Shown here: positions 1 through 5,392 of the stretch, in pieces
Layout of the letters: each line of letters begins with the position of its first letter
Position numbering within the stretch: the first letter of the stretch is position 1
Origin: an uncultured Synergistia bacterium
GTDB lineage: Bacteria; Eremiobacterota; SpSt-956; JAKJGF01
Length of the DNA stretch: 5,392 nucleotides
Assembly (NCBI GenBank): GCA_937888925.1
Contig: CALARM010000700.1
Span: 1-5,392, forward strand
Direction of reading: 5' to 3'
Made by a program: the position numbers and the translations under genes
The notes under the pieces: generated by a model
What the model was told of the DNA's origin: nothing
The model's database searches: none
Seen by the model: only the letters and a program-made list of their open reading frames with translations

Positions 1-707
1 TTAATGATATGTACCGTATGTTATCCCATGAAATTAATACTCCCATATCTATTATTCAGGGTTTTACTGATTTAACGGAAATGCTTCTATCTGCCGGTAA
101 ACCCAGGATTGAAGATTTAAAGAGTTTTCTTGATGGTATAAAAAGCGGAAATGACAGGCTGAGGAAACTTGCCGAGTCAGTATTGATACTTAATAGTATT
201 GACGGAGGATATGAGCTGGAACGTTATAATTCTCTGTCACATCATCATATGATAGTTGATCTTGTCAGTCTTATCAGAGTTGTATTGACCGGTATTAAAG
301 TTACAGCGGAAGAGAAACATGTAGAGATAATATTGGATCTGCCGGATGAACCTGTGCAGGTAAAAGGCCTTGGAGAACATATAAAATGTGTAATTGAAAA
401 TATTATAGATAACGGAATTAAATTTGCACCTCACAGAACAGGCAGGGTTTTTGTGAGGCTCTATAGAGATACAAATATGGCAATAATAGATGTAGAAGAT
501 AACGGTCCCGGGATACCGGATGTAGAGGTTGGTAAAATATTTGACAGATTTTATCAGTCCAATAGAGATAAATTCGAACAGCAGGGGCTTGGTATAGGAC
601 TGGCAATAGCTAAAGCACTTGCAGAAATTAATAAAATAGATTTAAGGGTAAAAAGCCAGGAGGGAGGCGGCGCTATCTTTACACTTGTATTTAAAGTCAG
701 CGAATGA
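1..707 (+). CDS. Sensor histidine kinase, C-terminal part (HisKA + HATPase_c), 5' end outside window
   Basis: This is the catalytic core of a two-component sensor kinase, which autophosphorylates a histidine and passes the phosphate to a response regulator. Residues are numbered from the in-frame Met at 9. The H-box LSHEINTP is at residues 5-12 (phosphoacceptor His7, followed by E8 and T11). The rest of the dimerisation helix pair runs to about residue 65. The ATP-binding domain (about 85-232) shows an N-box (N131, N135, K138, F139), G1 box DNGPGIP (164-170), F-box FDRF (178-181) and G2 box GLGIGL (193-198). The N-box has Gly where Ala is usual. All residues needed for activity are present. 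The reading frame is open to the window edge (N-D precede the Met), and the His would sit only seven residues from that Met. The sensor or input region is therefore almost certainly upstream and unseen. The protein ends after HATPase_c with no receiver domain. It converges on the hybrid kinase at 860. Confidence 0.93.
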   Translation, partial: NDMYRMLSHEINTPISIIQGFTDLTEMLLSAGKPRIEDLKSFLDGIKSGNDRLRKLAESVLILNSIDGGYELERYNSLSHHHMIVDLVSLIRVVLTGIKVTAEEKHVEIILDLPDEPVQVKGLGEHIKCVIENIIDNGIKFAPHRTGRVFVRLYRDTNMAIIDVEDNGPGIPDVEVGKIFDRFYQSNRDKFEQQGLGIGLAIAKALAEINKIDLRVKSQEGGGAIFTLVFKVSE

Positions 708-714
708 TGTTTTA

Positions 715-747
715 GTGAATCGTGAAGAGTGAAGAGTGAAGAGTGAA
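715..747 (+). repeat. Tandem heptamer array GTGAAGA, about 4.7 copies
   Basis: Three perfect GTGAAGA units lie at 722-742. They are preceded by a degenerate unit GTGAATC (715-721) and followed by a partial GTGAA (743-747). The array begins 7 bases after the stop codon of the + strand kinase. It reads on the + strand and faces a related array at 799-851. No coding function is apparent. Confidence 0.9.
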
Positions 748-766
748 ATAAACCCATATTTCAGTA

Positions 767-788
767 GGGGCGTTTAATTAAACGCCCC
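767..788. terminator. Perfect 22-bp palindrome between convergent genes; candidate bidirectional terminator
   Basis: The arms GGGGCGTTTAA (767-777) and TTAAACGCCCC (778-788) are exact reverse complements. As RNA, either strand could fold into a 9-bp G+C-capped stem with an AATT loop. It lies midway between the stop codons of two convergent kinase genes, where a shared terminator would be expected. Neither side has a U-tract (GGGATT follows on +, CTACTG on −), so it is not a standard intrinsic terminator. It could instead be a protein-binding site or the core of a small repeat element, because it sits exactly between two facing heptamer arrays. Confidence 0.45.
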
Positions 789-798
789 GGGATTAAAT

Positions 799-851
799 AC
801 GCATCACGCATCACGCATCACGCATTACGCATTACGCATTACGCATTACGC
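799..851 (-). repeat. Tandem heptamer array ACGCATY, 7.6 copies (GTRATGC on the − strand)
   Basis: Three ACGCATC units (799-819) are followed by four ACGCATT units (820-847) and a partial ACGC (848-851). Read on the − strand these are GTAATGC x4 then GTGATGC x3. In that orientation they share the GTRA start and 7-base period of the GTGAAGA array at 715-747. The array ends 8 bases from the stop codon of the hybrid kinase. The two unit variants are sorted into blocks rather than mixed, which suggests recent stepwise duplication. Confidence 0.93.
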
Positions 852-859
852 TTTTATTT

Positions 860-2461
860 TCATCCTATAAATTTTGCGATTATATCCAGTAATTCGTTTC
901 TGTCAACAGGTTTTATTATATAATCATCAAAACCTGCTTCTACAAATTTTTCCAGTTCTTCTCCCATGGCAGAACCTGTACAGGCTATGACAGGTATATT
1001 TACTCCTCGCAGGTGAAGACGAATTTCTTTTGTAGCTTCTATACCATCCATTTCAGGCATATTTATATCCATAAGAATAAAATCAAGTTCTTCCTGTTTG
1101 AAAAGATGGAGAGCTTCCTTCCCGTTAGAAGCACTCAGAACAGTATATCCTGCATCTGTAAGTGGTTTACTCAAAATTAATCTGAATTCCGAATCGTCAT
1201 CTGCTATAAGTATTTTTCTGTCTTTTCTGAGTTTTACTGTTTTTACAGGGACAGACTTAATAATAGTGTCTATAGAATCTTCTTTTTCCGGAGGTTCTTC
1301 CACAGGGAGAGATGTAAGTGGCAGAGTAAAGTTAAATACAGTTCCTTTACCTACTTCACTTTCAACCCAGATTTTCCCTCCAAGTAAAGTTACAAGTTTT
1401 TCAGTTATTGTAAGCCCAAGACCTGTTCCTCCGTATTTTCTTGTCGTAGATGCTTCTGCCTGAGAGAATGGTTCGAAGATGGTTTTTATTTTATCAGGTG
1501 CTATACCTATGCCTGTGTCTATAACAGAAAATTCAGCAAAATTTGAATCCTCTGAAAGTTTACAGCACAATTTTACATATCCCTGAGAGGTAAATTTTAT
1601 GGCATTACTCATAAGATTCATAAATATTTGTCTCAATCTTGTTTCGTCTGTTACAATAGTGCCGGGTATTTTGGAGTCATATTCCAGTTCCAGGGAAATA
1701 TGTTTTTCATTCGCCTTGATTTGAACTAAATTGATTATGTGCAAGACTACTTCTTCCAGATCAAATTCTCTTCTTTCAATAACAATTTTCCCTGCTTCTA
1801 TTTTGCTTAGATCCAGAATTTCATTCAGCAGTTCCAGAAGATTCCTTCCGCTTTTCAGTATGACCTGACTCATATCCTTTATTTCTTCTCCGGGCAGTGT
1901 ATCATCTTCGTAAATTATTTCAGAAAAGCCAATAATAGAACTGAGAGGAGATCTTATTTCATGGGACATACTTGCCAGAAACATAGACTTGGCTTTATTT
2001 GCTACTTCTGCTGCAATTTTTGCTTCCAGAAGTTGATCATGAGCCTGAGTAAGATGTTTTGTAAATTGTTTTATTTTTTCCGCATATTCCTGCGCTTCTT
2101 TTTCCCTGTCTTTATAGGCTGTTATGTCCTGGAGGTTATAGGCATAACCATTCTGTCCCTCTGTAACCTCATTGATTGCCATACATCTTACGTGAAAATG
2201 AATCTTTTCTCCATTTTTTTTAATATGCTTCGATTCATAACTTTTTATCACAGGGGGTTCAAGAGAAAGATCTTCCAGATTTTTAAAGGGAATATCTACC
2301 AGGTTAAGATATGAAGTTCCTTTTATTTCTTCAAGATTATATCCGAGCGATTTCAGGTAAGAATCATTACATGAAATAATTCTTTTATTATTATCTGTAA
2401 TAACTATTCCATCTATTAAATTACTTAATATCAGTTTGTAAGAATCTTTATTTATTTCCAT
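860..2461 (-). CDS. PAS-containing hybrid histidine kinase (PAS-HisKA-HATPase_c-receiver), 533 aa
   Basis: This is a hybrid sensor kinase with no membrane segment, so it is probably cytoplasmic. Residues are numbered from the ATG at 2461. A PAS sensor spans about 5-117 and ends in the typical NLQDIT motif. A charged coiled-coil linker (118-157) precedes the H-box SHEIRSPL, with His167 as phosphoacceptor. The ATPase domain has an N-box (N282, N286, K289, F290), DTGIGI (315-320), FEPF (329-332) and GGTGLGL (344-350). The receiver (416-531) has acidic D421-D423, phosphoacceptor D465 in the MDINMPEMDG motif, T495 and K517. All catalytic residues are intact, so His167 to D465 transfer is expected, normally followed by an HPt partner that is not in this window. 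The position after HExx is Ser171 instead of the usual Thr or Asn. A TTG at 2497 would add 12 residues, but it overlaps the −35 box of a strong promoter. The ATG was chosen although it lacks a Shine-Dalgarno sequence. Confidence 0.95.
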   Translation of the reverse strand: MEINKDSYKLILSNLIDGIVITDNNKRIISCNDSYLKSLGYNLEEIKGTSYLNLVDIPFKNLEDLSLEPPVIKSYESKHIKKNGEKIHFHVRCMAINEVTEGQNGYAYNLQDITAYKDREKEAQEYAEKIKQFTKHLTQAHDQLLEAKIAAEVANKAKSMFLASMSHEIRSPLSSIIGFSEIIYEDDTLPGEEIKDMSQVILKSGRNLLELLNEILDLSKIEAGKIVIERREFDLEEVVLHIINLVQIKANEKHISLELEYDSKIPGTIVTDETRLRQIFMNLMSNAIKFTSQGYVKLCCKLSEDSNFAEFSVIDTGIGIAPDKIKTIFEPFSQAEASTTRKYGGTGLGLTITEKLVTLLGGKIWVESEVGKGTVFNFTLPLTSLPVEEPPEKEDSIDTIIKSVPVKTVKLRKDRKILIADDDSEFRLILSKPLTDAGYTVLSASNGKEALHLFKQEELDFILMDINMPEMDGIEATKEIRLHLRGVNIPVIACTGSAMGEELEKFVEAGFDDYIIKPVDRNELLDIIAKFIG

Positions 2462-2468
2462 AAAGGGA

Positions 2469-2497
2469 ATTATACTATTTAGCTTCTTATAAGTCAA
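2469..2497 (-). promoter_or_regulatory. Sigma70-type promoter of the hybrid kinase, apparently leaderless
   Basis: On the − strand TTGACT (2492-2497) and TATAAT (2469-2474) are separated by exactly 17 bases. That matches the consensus at 5/6 and 6/6 positions. Only seven bases (TCCCTTT) separate the −10 box from the ATG at 2461. Transcription should therefore start at or one base before the start codon, giving a leaderless mRNA. No purine-rich ribosome site precedes either candidate start. Confidence 0.75.
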
Positions 2498-2522
2498 TTA
2501 CTGGAAATTGCACTTGTAATTT

Positions 2523-2571
2523 ATATGAAAATGATGAAGTCTTATGATTTAATGTCTATTCATTTTCATAT
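2523..2571. repeat. 12-bp perfect inverted repeat upstream of the kinase promoter
   Basis: The arms ATATGAAAATGA (2523-2534) and TCATTTTCATAT (2560-2571) are exact reverse complements around a 25-base centre. The element lies about 60-110 bases upstream of the predicted kinase transcription start, between that promoter and the end of the membrane gene. It could be an operator, an mRNA 3' hairpin for the membrane gene, or a diverged copy of the facing GTGAAAA units (each arm contains ATGAAAA). No U-tract follows on either strand, so it is not a standard terminator. Confidence 0.6.
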
Positions 2572-2602
2572 TTAGTTGTGACTGCTCCGGTCATGCCTGT
2601 TG

Positions 2603-2647
2603 GTGAAAAGTGAAAAGCAGGTAAAATTTCGTTTTTTCACTTTTCAC
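2603..2647. repeat. Facing GTGAAAA heptamer pairs forming a 14-bp hairpin over a stop codon
   Basis: Two GTGAAAA units on the + strand (2603-2616) face two on the − strand (2634-2647), giving a perfect 14-bp stem with a 17-base loop. The second arm overlaps the last three codons and the TGA stop of the membrane gene, so the hairpin would form at the end of its mRNA. No U-run follows the stem on the − strand. A role in 3'-end stability or Rho-assisted termination is possible but not shown. Confidence 0.8.
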
Positions 2648-3638
2648 TGGATTGATTTACAGAGTCAGTAATTCCGGACTTCTCATGATTTTTTTTATCC
2701 TGAATATCTTTTATAATCCATAGAATTGTGCGGATATTTGCCGACGCAAGGAATACTAATATGAAAAGACATATTATTATGATTACGTAAAAATTATCGG
2801 TAAAGGAGTTCAGTCTGGAACTAATGGATATGAGAAAAGTACCTGTTAAGAAGAAGAAAATTATTACCACACAATTAATAAGTATTAAGAGTAATTCAGA
2901 TATTCCTGTAACGGTTTTACGGATCCTGTAAAGTGCGAGATTAATTAAAGCGGGAATTATCAGACAGGCATTTATTATCTGAAAGAAAAAAAGTATTCTT
3001 TTTACTTCTTCCGTTATAGACGTCCATTTATACTTTATAAATAAGGTTAAAAATATTAAAAATAAAAAGACTAATATATTGGTTATATTATGATATATTA
3101 ACCCGTGGGAATAGGGATTTGTATCCTTTGTTTTATAAGAAAAATAGTAAAAACAATCCAAAGGTTTATCTTCTGTCACTTCTTCCGGTTCAATAGCTCC
3201 CTTCTGCGATATGAGTTCAAGCAGTTCTTCCAGATTTTTTATCTCTTCTCCGAAAGCTAATTCCTGTCCCTGTTCATCCTGCAGAAGATAGAGTTTTTTA
3301 TAATTATCTCCTTTTTTGATTTTACAGATATAAAAATGTTTTATACTGTTCCAGTTTAAATAATGTCTCCCCATAAACCACATCTTATATATGGAAATTC
3401 TTTCTTCTGTAATTTTATATGATATTATTTCATATTCCATTATTTCAAAAAACAATGAAAGTGCAATAAATAAATAAGAAATACTGGAAAGTAAAAATAA
3501 TGTGTGAACTAATTCGGATGTGCTGTAATTGAATGTATATTTAATTAAACCATAAATGACACAGGCACATGTTATAAATAAGATAAATAAAAGCAAATAT
3601 GTATTTAAAGTAATTTTTTTTACAAAGTTTCTGTTCAT
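2637..3638 (-). CDS. Six-helix membrane protein with PH-like cytoplasmic insert, unknown function, 333 aa
   Basis: I do not recognise a named family. The protein shows two N-terminal hydrophobic helices (about 12-33 and 43-64), a soluble segment (about 70-180), then four more helices (about 186-203, 214-237, 248-272, 284-305) and a polar, charged tail. The first part of the soluble segment (about 70-147) has alternating beta-like strands, a W95-x-x-I99 motif and a terminal amphipathic helix (LEELLELI). This pattern is reminiscent of bacterial PH-like domains that follow two membrane helices; that fold is my inference. Lys and Arg flanking helix 1 suggest the N-terminus is inside. The ATG at 3638 has a weak AAGGG site (3648-3652) nine bases upstream and its own promoter. 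The last residues (S-E-K-stop) are encoded by a GTGAAAA heptamer repeat. The gap to the upstream hydrolase is 112 bp. No catalytic residues are evident. Confidence 0.85.
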   Translation of the reverse strand: MNRNFVKKITLNTYLLLFILFITCACVIYGLIKYTFNYSTSELVHTLFLLSSISYLFIALSLFFEIMEYEIISYKITEERISIYKMWFMGRHYLNWNSIKHFYICKIKKGDNYKKLYLLQDEQGQELAFGEEIKNLEELLELISQKGAIEPEEVTEDKPLDCFYYFSYKTKDTNPYSHGLIYHNITNILVFLFLIFLTLFIKYKWTSITEEVKRILFFFQIINACLIIPALINLALYRIRKTVTGISELLLILINCVVIIFFFLTGTFLISISSRLNSFTDNFYVIIIICLFILVFLASANIRTILWIIKDIQDKKNHEKSGITDSVNQSSEK

Positions 3639-3671
3639 TCTTTTCTACCCTTCATTTTTTATTTGAATACT

Positions 3672-3700
3672 ATTATAATACGTGAAGGGTGATCTGTGAA
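3672..3700 (-). promoter_or_regulatory. Sigma70-type promoter of the membrane protein gene
   Basis: On the − strand TTCACA (3695-3700) and TATAAT (3672-3677) are 17 bases apart, matching the consensus at 5/6 and 6/6 positions. The predicted start near 3664 gives a leader of about 26 bases that contains the weak AAGGG ribosome site. The −35 hexamer overlaps a GTGAAGA heptamer unit (3696-3702) and lies inside the hairpin at 3683-3735. Confidence 0.7.
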
Positions 3701-3750
3701 GAGATTATTAATTACTCTTCACTCTTCACCCTTCATTCTTCACCCTTTAC
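3682..3750. repeat. Facing heptamer arrays (GTGAAGG/GTGAAGA) forming an imperfect 18-bp hairpin
   Basis: On the + strand three in-phase units lie at 3682-3702 (GTGAAGG, GTGATCT, GTGAAGA). On the − strand five in-phase units run from 3750 to 3716 (GTAAAGG, GTGAAGA, ATGAAGG, GTGAAGA, GTGAAGA). The blocks pair as a 10-bp outer stem (3683-3692 with 3726-3735), a symmetrical 3x3 mismatch and an 8-bp inner stem (3696-3703 with 3715-3722), with an 11-base A+T loop. The − strand array starts directly after the TAG stop of the amidohydrolase. It could act in 3'-end formation, but no U-tract follows. Confidence 0.85.
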
Positions 3751-5391
3751 CTATCTTTTTAAAATTTTTCCTGCTTTTACCCCGTTAAATATTCCTTTTT
3801 CAACTACTATCTTACCTTCTATTATTACATATTCCACACCTGTACCGTACTGAGGAGGTGAGTTATAATTTGACATATCTGCTATTGTTTCAGGATTGAA
3901 TATTGTTATATCTGCTGTCATTTTTTCTCTCAATAATCCCCTGTCTTTCAGGCCAAGCTGTTCTGCCGGCAGTCCTGTTACTCTTTTAACAGCTTCTTCC
4001 ATAGAAATAAACTTTTTATCCCTTACATAAGTGCCGAAGAGTCTGGGAAATGTTCCGAATATTCTTGGATCCAGATGGGTCATTTCCGGTTCGTCATAAT
4101 CGATGCCGCCATCGGAAGAGATAATGGCAAAATTACACTTTATGAGTCTTTCATAGTTACCCTGTGACATAGCATAACGATAAATCACAGGGCCTCCGTT
4201 TCCTTTTTCATCTTTCAATAAGATTTCTATTGCTGTTTCTGCAGGAGTTTTCCCCAGTATTTTCCCTGCTTCTTCAAGACTTTTACCGAATATGTCAGGA
4301 AATGCTTTTGAAAATATTATAATATTTTCAGGTGAAATTAAAGAGAATTGTTCGGGAAGATGCATTCTGACCCTTGCTTTCAACGTAGAATCTTTTATCA
4401 AATTTTCTTTCAATGGGCCTCCTTTTTTTGCAAAAGCCGGAAATATATATTCCAGGGTTCCCTGTGCCGAGTCATAGGGATAAAAATCACATCTGATAGG
4501 TAATTTTTTCCCTACAGCTCCCGATACTACTTTGATTGCAGGTTCATTACTTATCCAGTAAGGTTTTCCTATCACTCTCAGGTGGGATATTTGAACAGGA
4601 ACTTCAGCTTTTTTACATATATCTACAGCTTCCTGGGTCCATCTCGCGACATCTTCAGTTTCACTCCTCCTGTGAATTGCGACCATACCTCTGTAACGGG
4701 AGGTTATTTTCCCTATATATATGAGTTCATCTGTGCCTGCCAGGGAAGCAGGTGAATTTTCCAGTTCCGTAGATATACCGAGAGCGCCGAGCTTAAATGA
4801 TCTTACCAGTATACGTTCTATTTCATCTTTTTCATCTTTAGTCAGAACTGTTATCCTGTTGGAAGTGCCTGCGACTTTCCTTCGTAGAGAACTGTGTCCT
4901 ATAAGAAGTCCGTAATTAAGGGCAAGTCCTTTTCTCTGCATTATTTTAAAATGTTTTTCCAGATCTAAAGGTGAATAACTGCAGTTTCCTCCTATAATGG
5001 TAGTTATACCCTGAAATAAAAGTATTTTATTTATTCGTTCCTGATAGATACCATCAGGATATTTTGTCTGTATATCAGGCAGATCAGGTCTTGCCGTACC
5101 GTCATAATGGGTATGTATATCAATAAAGCCCGGAGAAACTATCATTCCTGCGGCATCTATTGTTTTCCCGGCAGAGTAAAGAGAGAGATCTCCTATGGCA
5201 GAAATAATATTCTTTTTAATTCCAATATCTGCTATGAAACTTACCTGGCCGGAACCATCAACGATCCTTCCGCCTTTTATTATAATATCCAGACCGTTAT
5301 CACCGGCTACTATATTTTCTGCTCCCACGCAGAAAACAGATAAAGCAGCACAGGATTTTATAAAGGTTCTTCTGTTTATTTTTTCCGTCAT
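3751..5391 (-). CDS. Tat-exported D-aminoacylase / N-acyl-D-amino-acid deacylase family amidohydrolase, 546 aa
   Basis: This is a metal-dependent amidohydrolase of the D-aminoacylase (Amidohydro_3) family, which hydrolyses N-acyl groups from D-amino acids. Residues 1-29 look like a Tat signal: NRRTFIK (6-12), then a short hydrophobic stretch to about V22, so a periplasmic location is likely. The small beta domain (34-85) leads into PGFIDIHTH (87-95). Candidate metal ligands, matched by motif to D-aminoacylase, are H93, H95, C137 (GGNC), H240 (AIHRRSE), H270 (ISH) and D427 (SSDGG). All are present. The C-terminal strand region (490-533) closes the beta domain, with the usual ADITIFNP and G-x-x-V motifs. 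The region usually written STGLxYxPG reads STELENSPA (207-215), so the substrate may differ from classical enzymes. The length is modestly above the roughly 480 aa of characterised D-aminoacylases, partly owing to the signal. The ATG is one base from the window edge, so promoter and ribosome site are unseen; the Tat motif position supports this start. Confidence 0.9.
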   Translation of the reverse strand: MTEKINRRTFIKSCAALSVFCVGAENIVAGDNGLDIIIKGGRIVDGSGQVSFIADIGIKKNIISAIGDLSLYSAGKTIDAAGMIVSPGFIDIHTHYDGTARPDLPDIQTKYPDGIYQERINKILLFQGITTIIGGNCSYSPLDLEKHFKIMQRKGLALNYGLLIGHSSLRRKVAGTSNRITVLTKDEKDEIERILVRSFKLGALGISTELENSPASLAGTDELIYIGKITSRYRGMVAIHRRSETEDVARWTQEAVDICKKAEVPVQISHLRVIGKPYWISNEPAIKVVSGAVGKKLPIRCDFYPYDSAQGTLEYIFPAFAKKGGPLKENLIKDSTLKARVRMHLPEQFSLISPENIIIFSKAFPDIFGKSLEEAGKILGKTPAETAIEILLKDEKGNGGPVIYRYAMSQGNYERLIKCNFAIISSDGGIDYDEPEMTHLDPRIFGTFPRLFGTYVRDKKFISMEEAVKRVTGLPAEQLGLKDRGLLREKMTADITIFNPETIADMSNYNSPPQYGTGVEYVIIEGKIVVEKGIFNGVKAGKILKR

Positions 5392-5392
5392 A

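Noticed and set aside
799..851. CRISPR array or plasmid-type iterons
   Set aside because: Units are only 7 bases with no spacers, so not CRISPR. No rep gene, DnaA box cluster or partition gene is nearby to support an origin.
1098..1463. 121-codon + strand ORF inside the hybrid kinase gene
   Set aside because: It is antisense to well-conserved HATPase and receiver coding sequence, has no domain-like features, and is best read as a shadow frame.
1961..2314. 117-codon + strand ORF, rich in Phe and Cys, antisense to the PAS and H-box region
   Set aside because: The composition reflects the reverse complement of Lys- and Glu-rich coiled-coil codons; there is no ribosome site or promoter.
2636..3638. 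Membrane gene and kinase as one operon
   Set aside because: The gap is about 175 bp and contains two inverted repeats and a near-consensus promoter, which favours separate transcription.
3635..3655. Six-codon upstream ORF (M-K-G-R-K-E) whose TGA overlaps the ATG of the membrane gene
   Set aside because: No ribosome site precedes it, and so short an ORF in an A-rich leader is easily due to chance.
3683..3735. Intrinsic terminator of the amidohydrolase gene
   Set aside because: The stem is A+T-mixed with a 3x3 mismatch, no U-tract follows on the − strand, and the next gene's −35 box lies within it. Kept as a repeat hairpin only.
5320..5391. Lipoprotein signal peptide in the amidohydrolase (Cys at residues 14 and 21)
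   Set aside because: The residues before either Cys do not fit a lipobox, whereas the NRRTFIK motif fits a Tat signal.

Overview
This A+T-rich window comes from a bacterium, probably Gram-negative with an inner membrane and Tat export. The sequence alone does not fix the phylum. It holds four protein genes. A truncated histidine kinase runs on the + strand (1-707). It converges on three − strand genes: a PAS-containing hybrid histidine kinase (860-2461), a six-helix membrane protein with a soluble PH-like insert (2637-3638), and a Tat-exported amidohydrolase of the D-aminoacylase / N-acyl-D-amino-acid deacylase family (3751-5391). No RNA genes, transposases, CRISPR arrays or phage genes are visible.

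The three − strand genes are separated by 112 and about 175 bp. Two of them have their own sigma70-type promoter (TTCACA-N17-TATAAT before the membrane gene, TTGACT-N17-TATAAT before the hybrid kinase). They therefore look like separately transcribed neighbours rather than a tight operon. The kinase promoter puts +1 on or one base before an ATG at 2461 and has no Shine-Dalgarno sequence. This suggests a leaderless mRNA and argues against the upstream TTG start at 2497, which lies inside the −35 box.

The most unusual content is between the genes. Every intergenic gap carries short tandem 7-base units that share the pattern GTRAWRN (GTGAAGA, GTGAAAA, GTGAAGG, GTGATGC, GTAATGC). In each gap one block reads on the + strand and a second, facing block reads on the − strand, with a short centre between them. 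In the kinase-kinase gap the centre holds a perfect 22-bp palindrome. In the other two gaps the facing blocks form hairpins. One unit supplies the stop codon of the membrane gene and another supplies its −35 box. This is the best candidate for something poorly described. It resembles, but is not shown to be, the heptanucleotide STRR repeats known from cyanobacteria.

Functionally, the window joins two-component signalling (two unrelated kinases, neither with an adjacent response regulator or HPt gene in view), an uncharacterised membrane protein, and a periplasmic hydrolase likely to act on N-acyl-D-amino acids or a related cyclic amide. Nothing in the sequence links these into one pathway, and no new defence or mobile system is evident.
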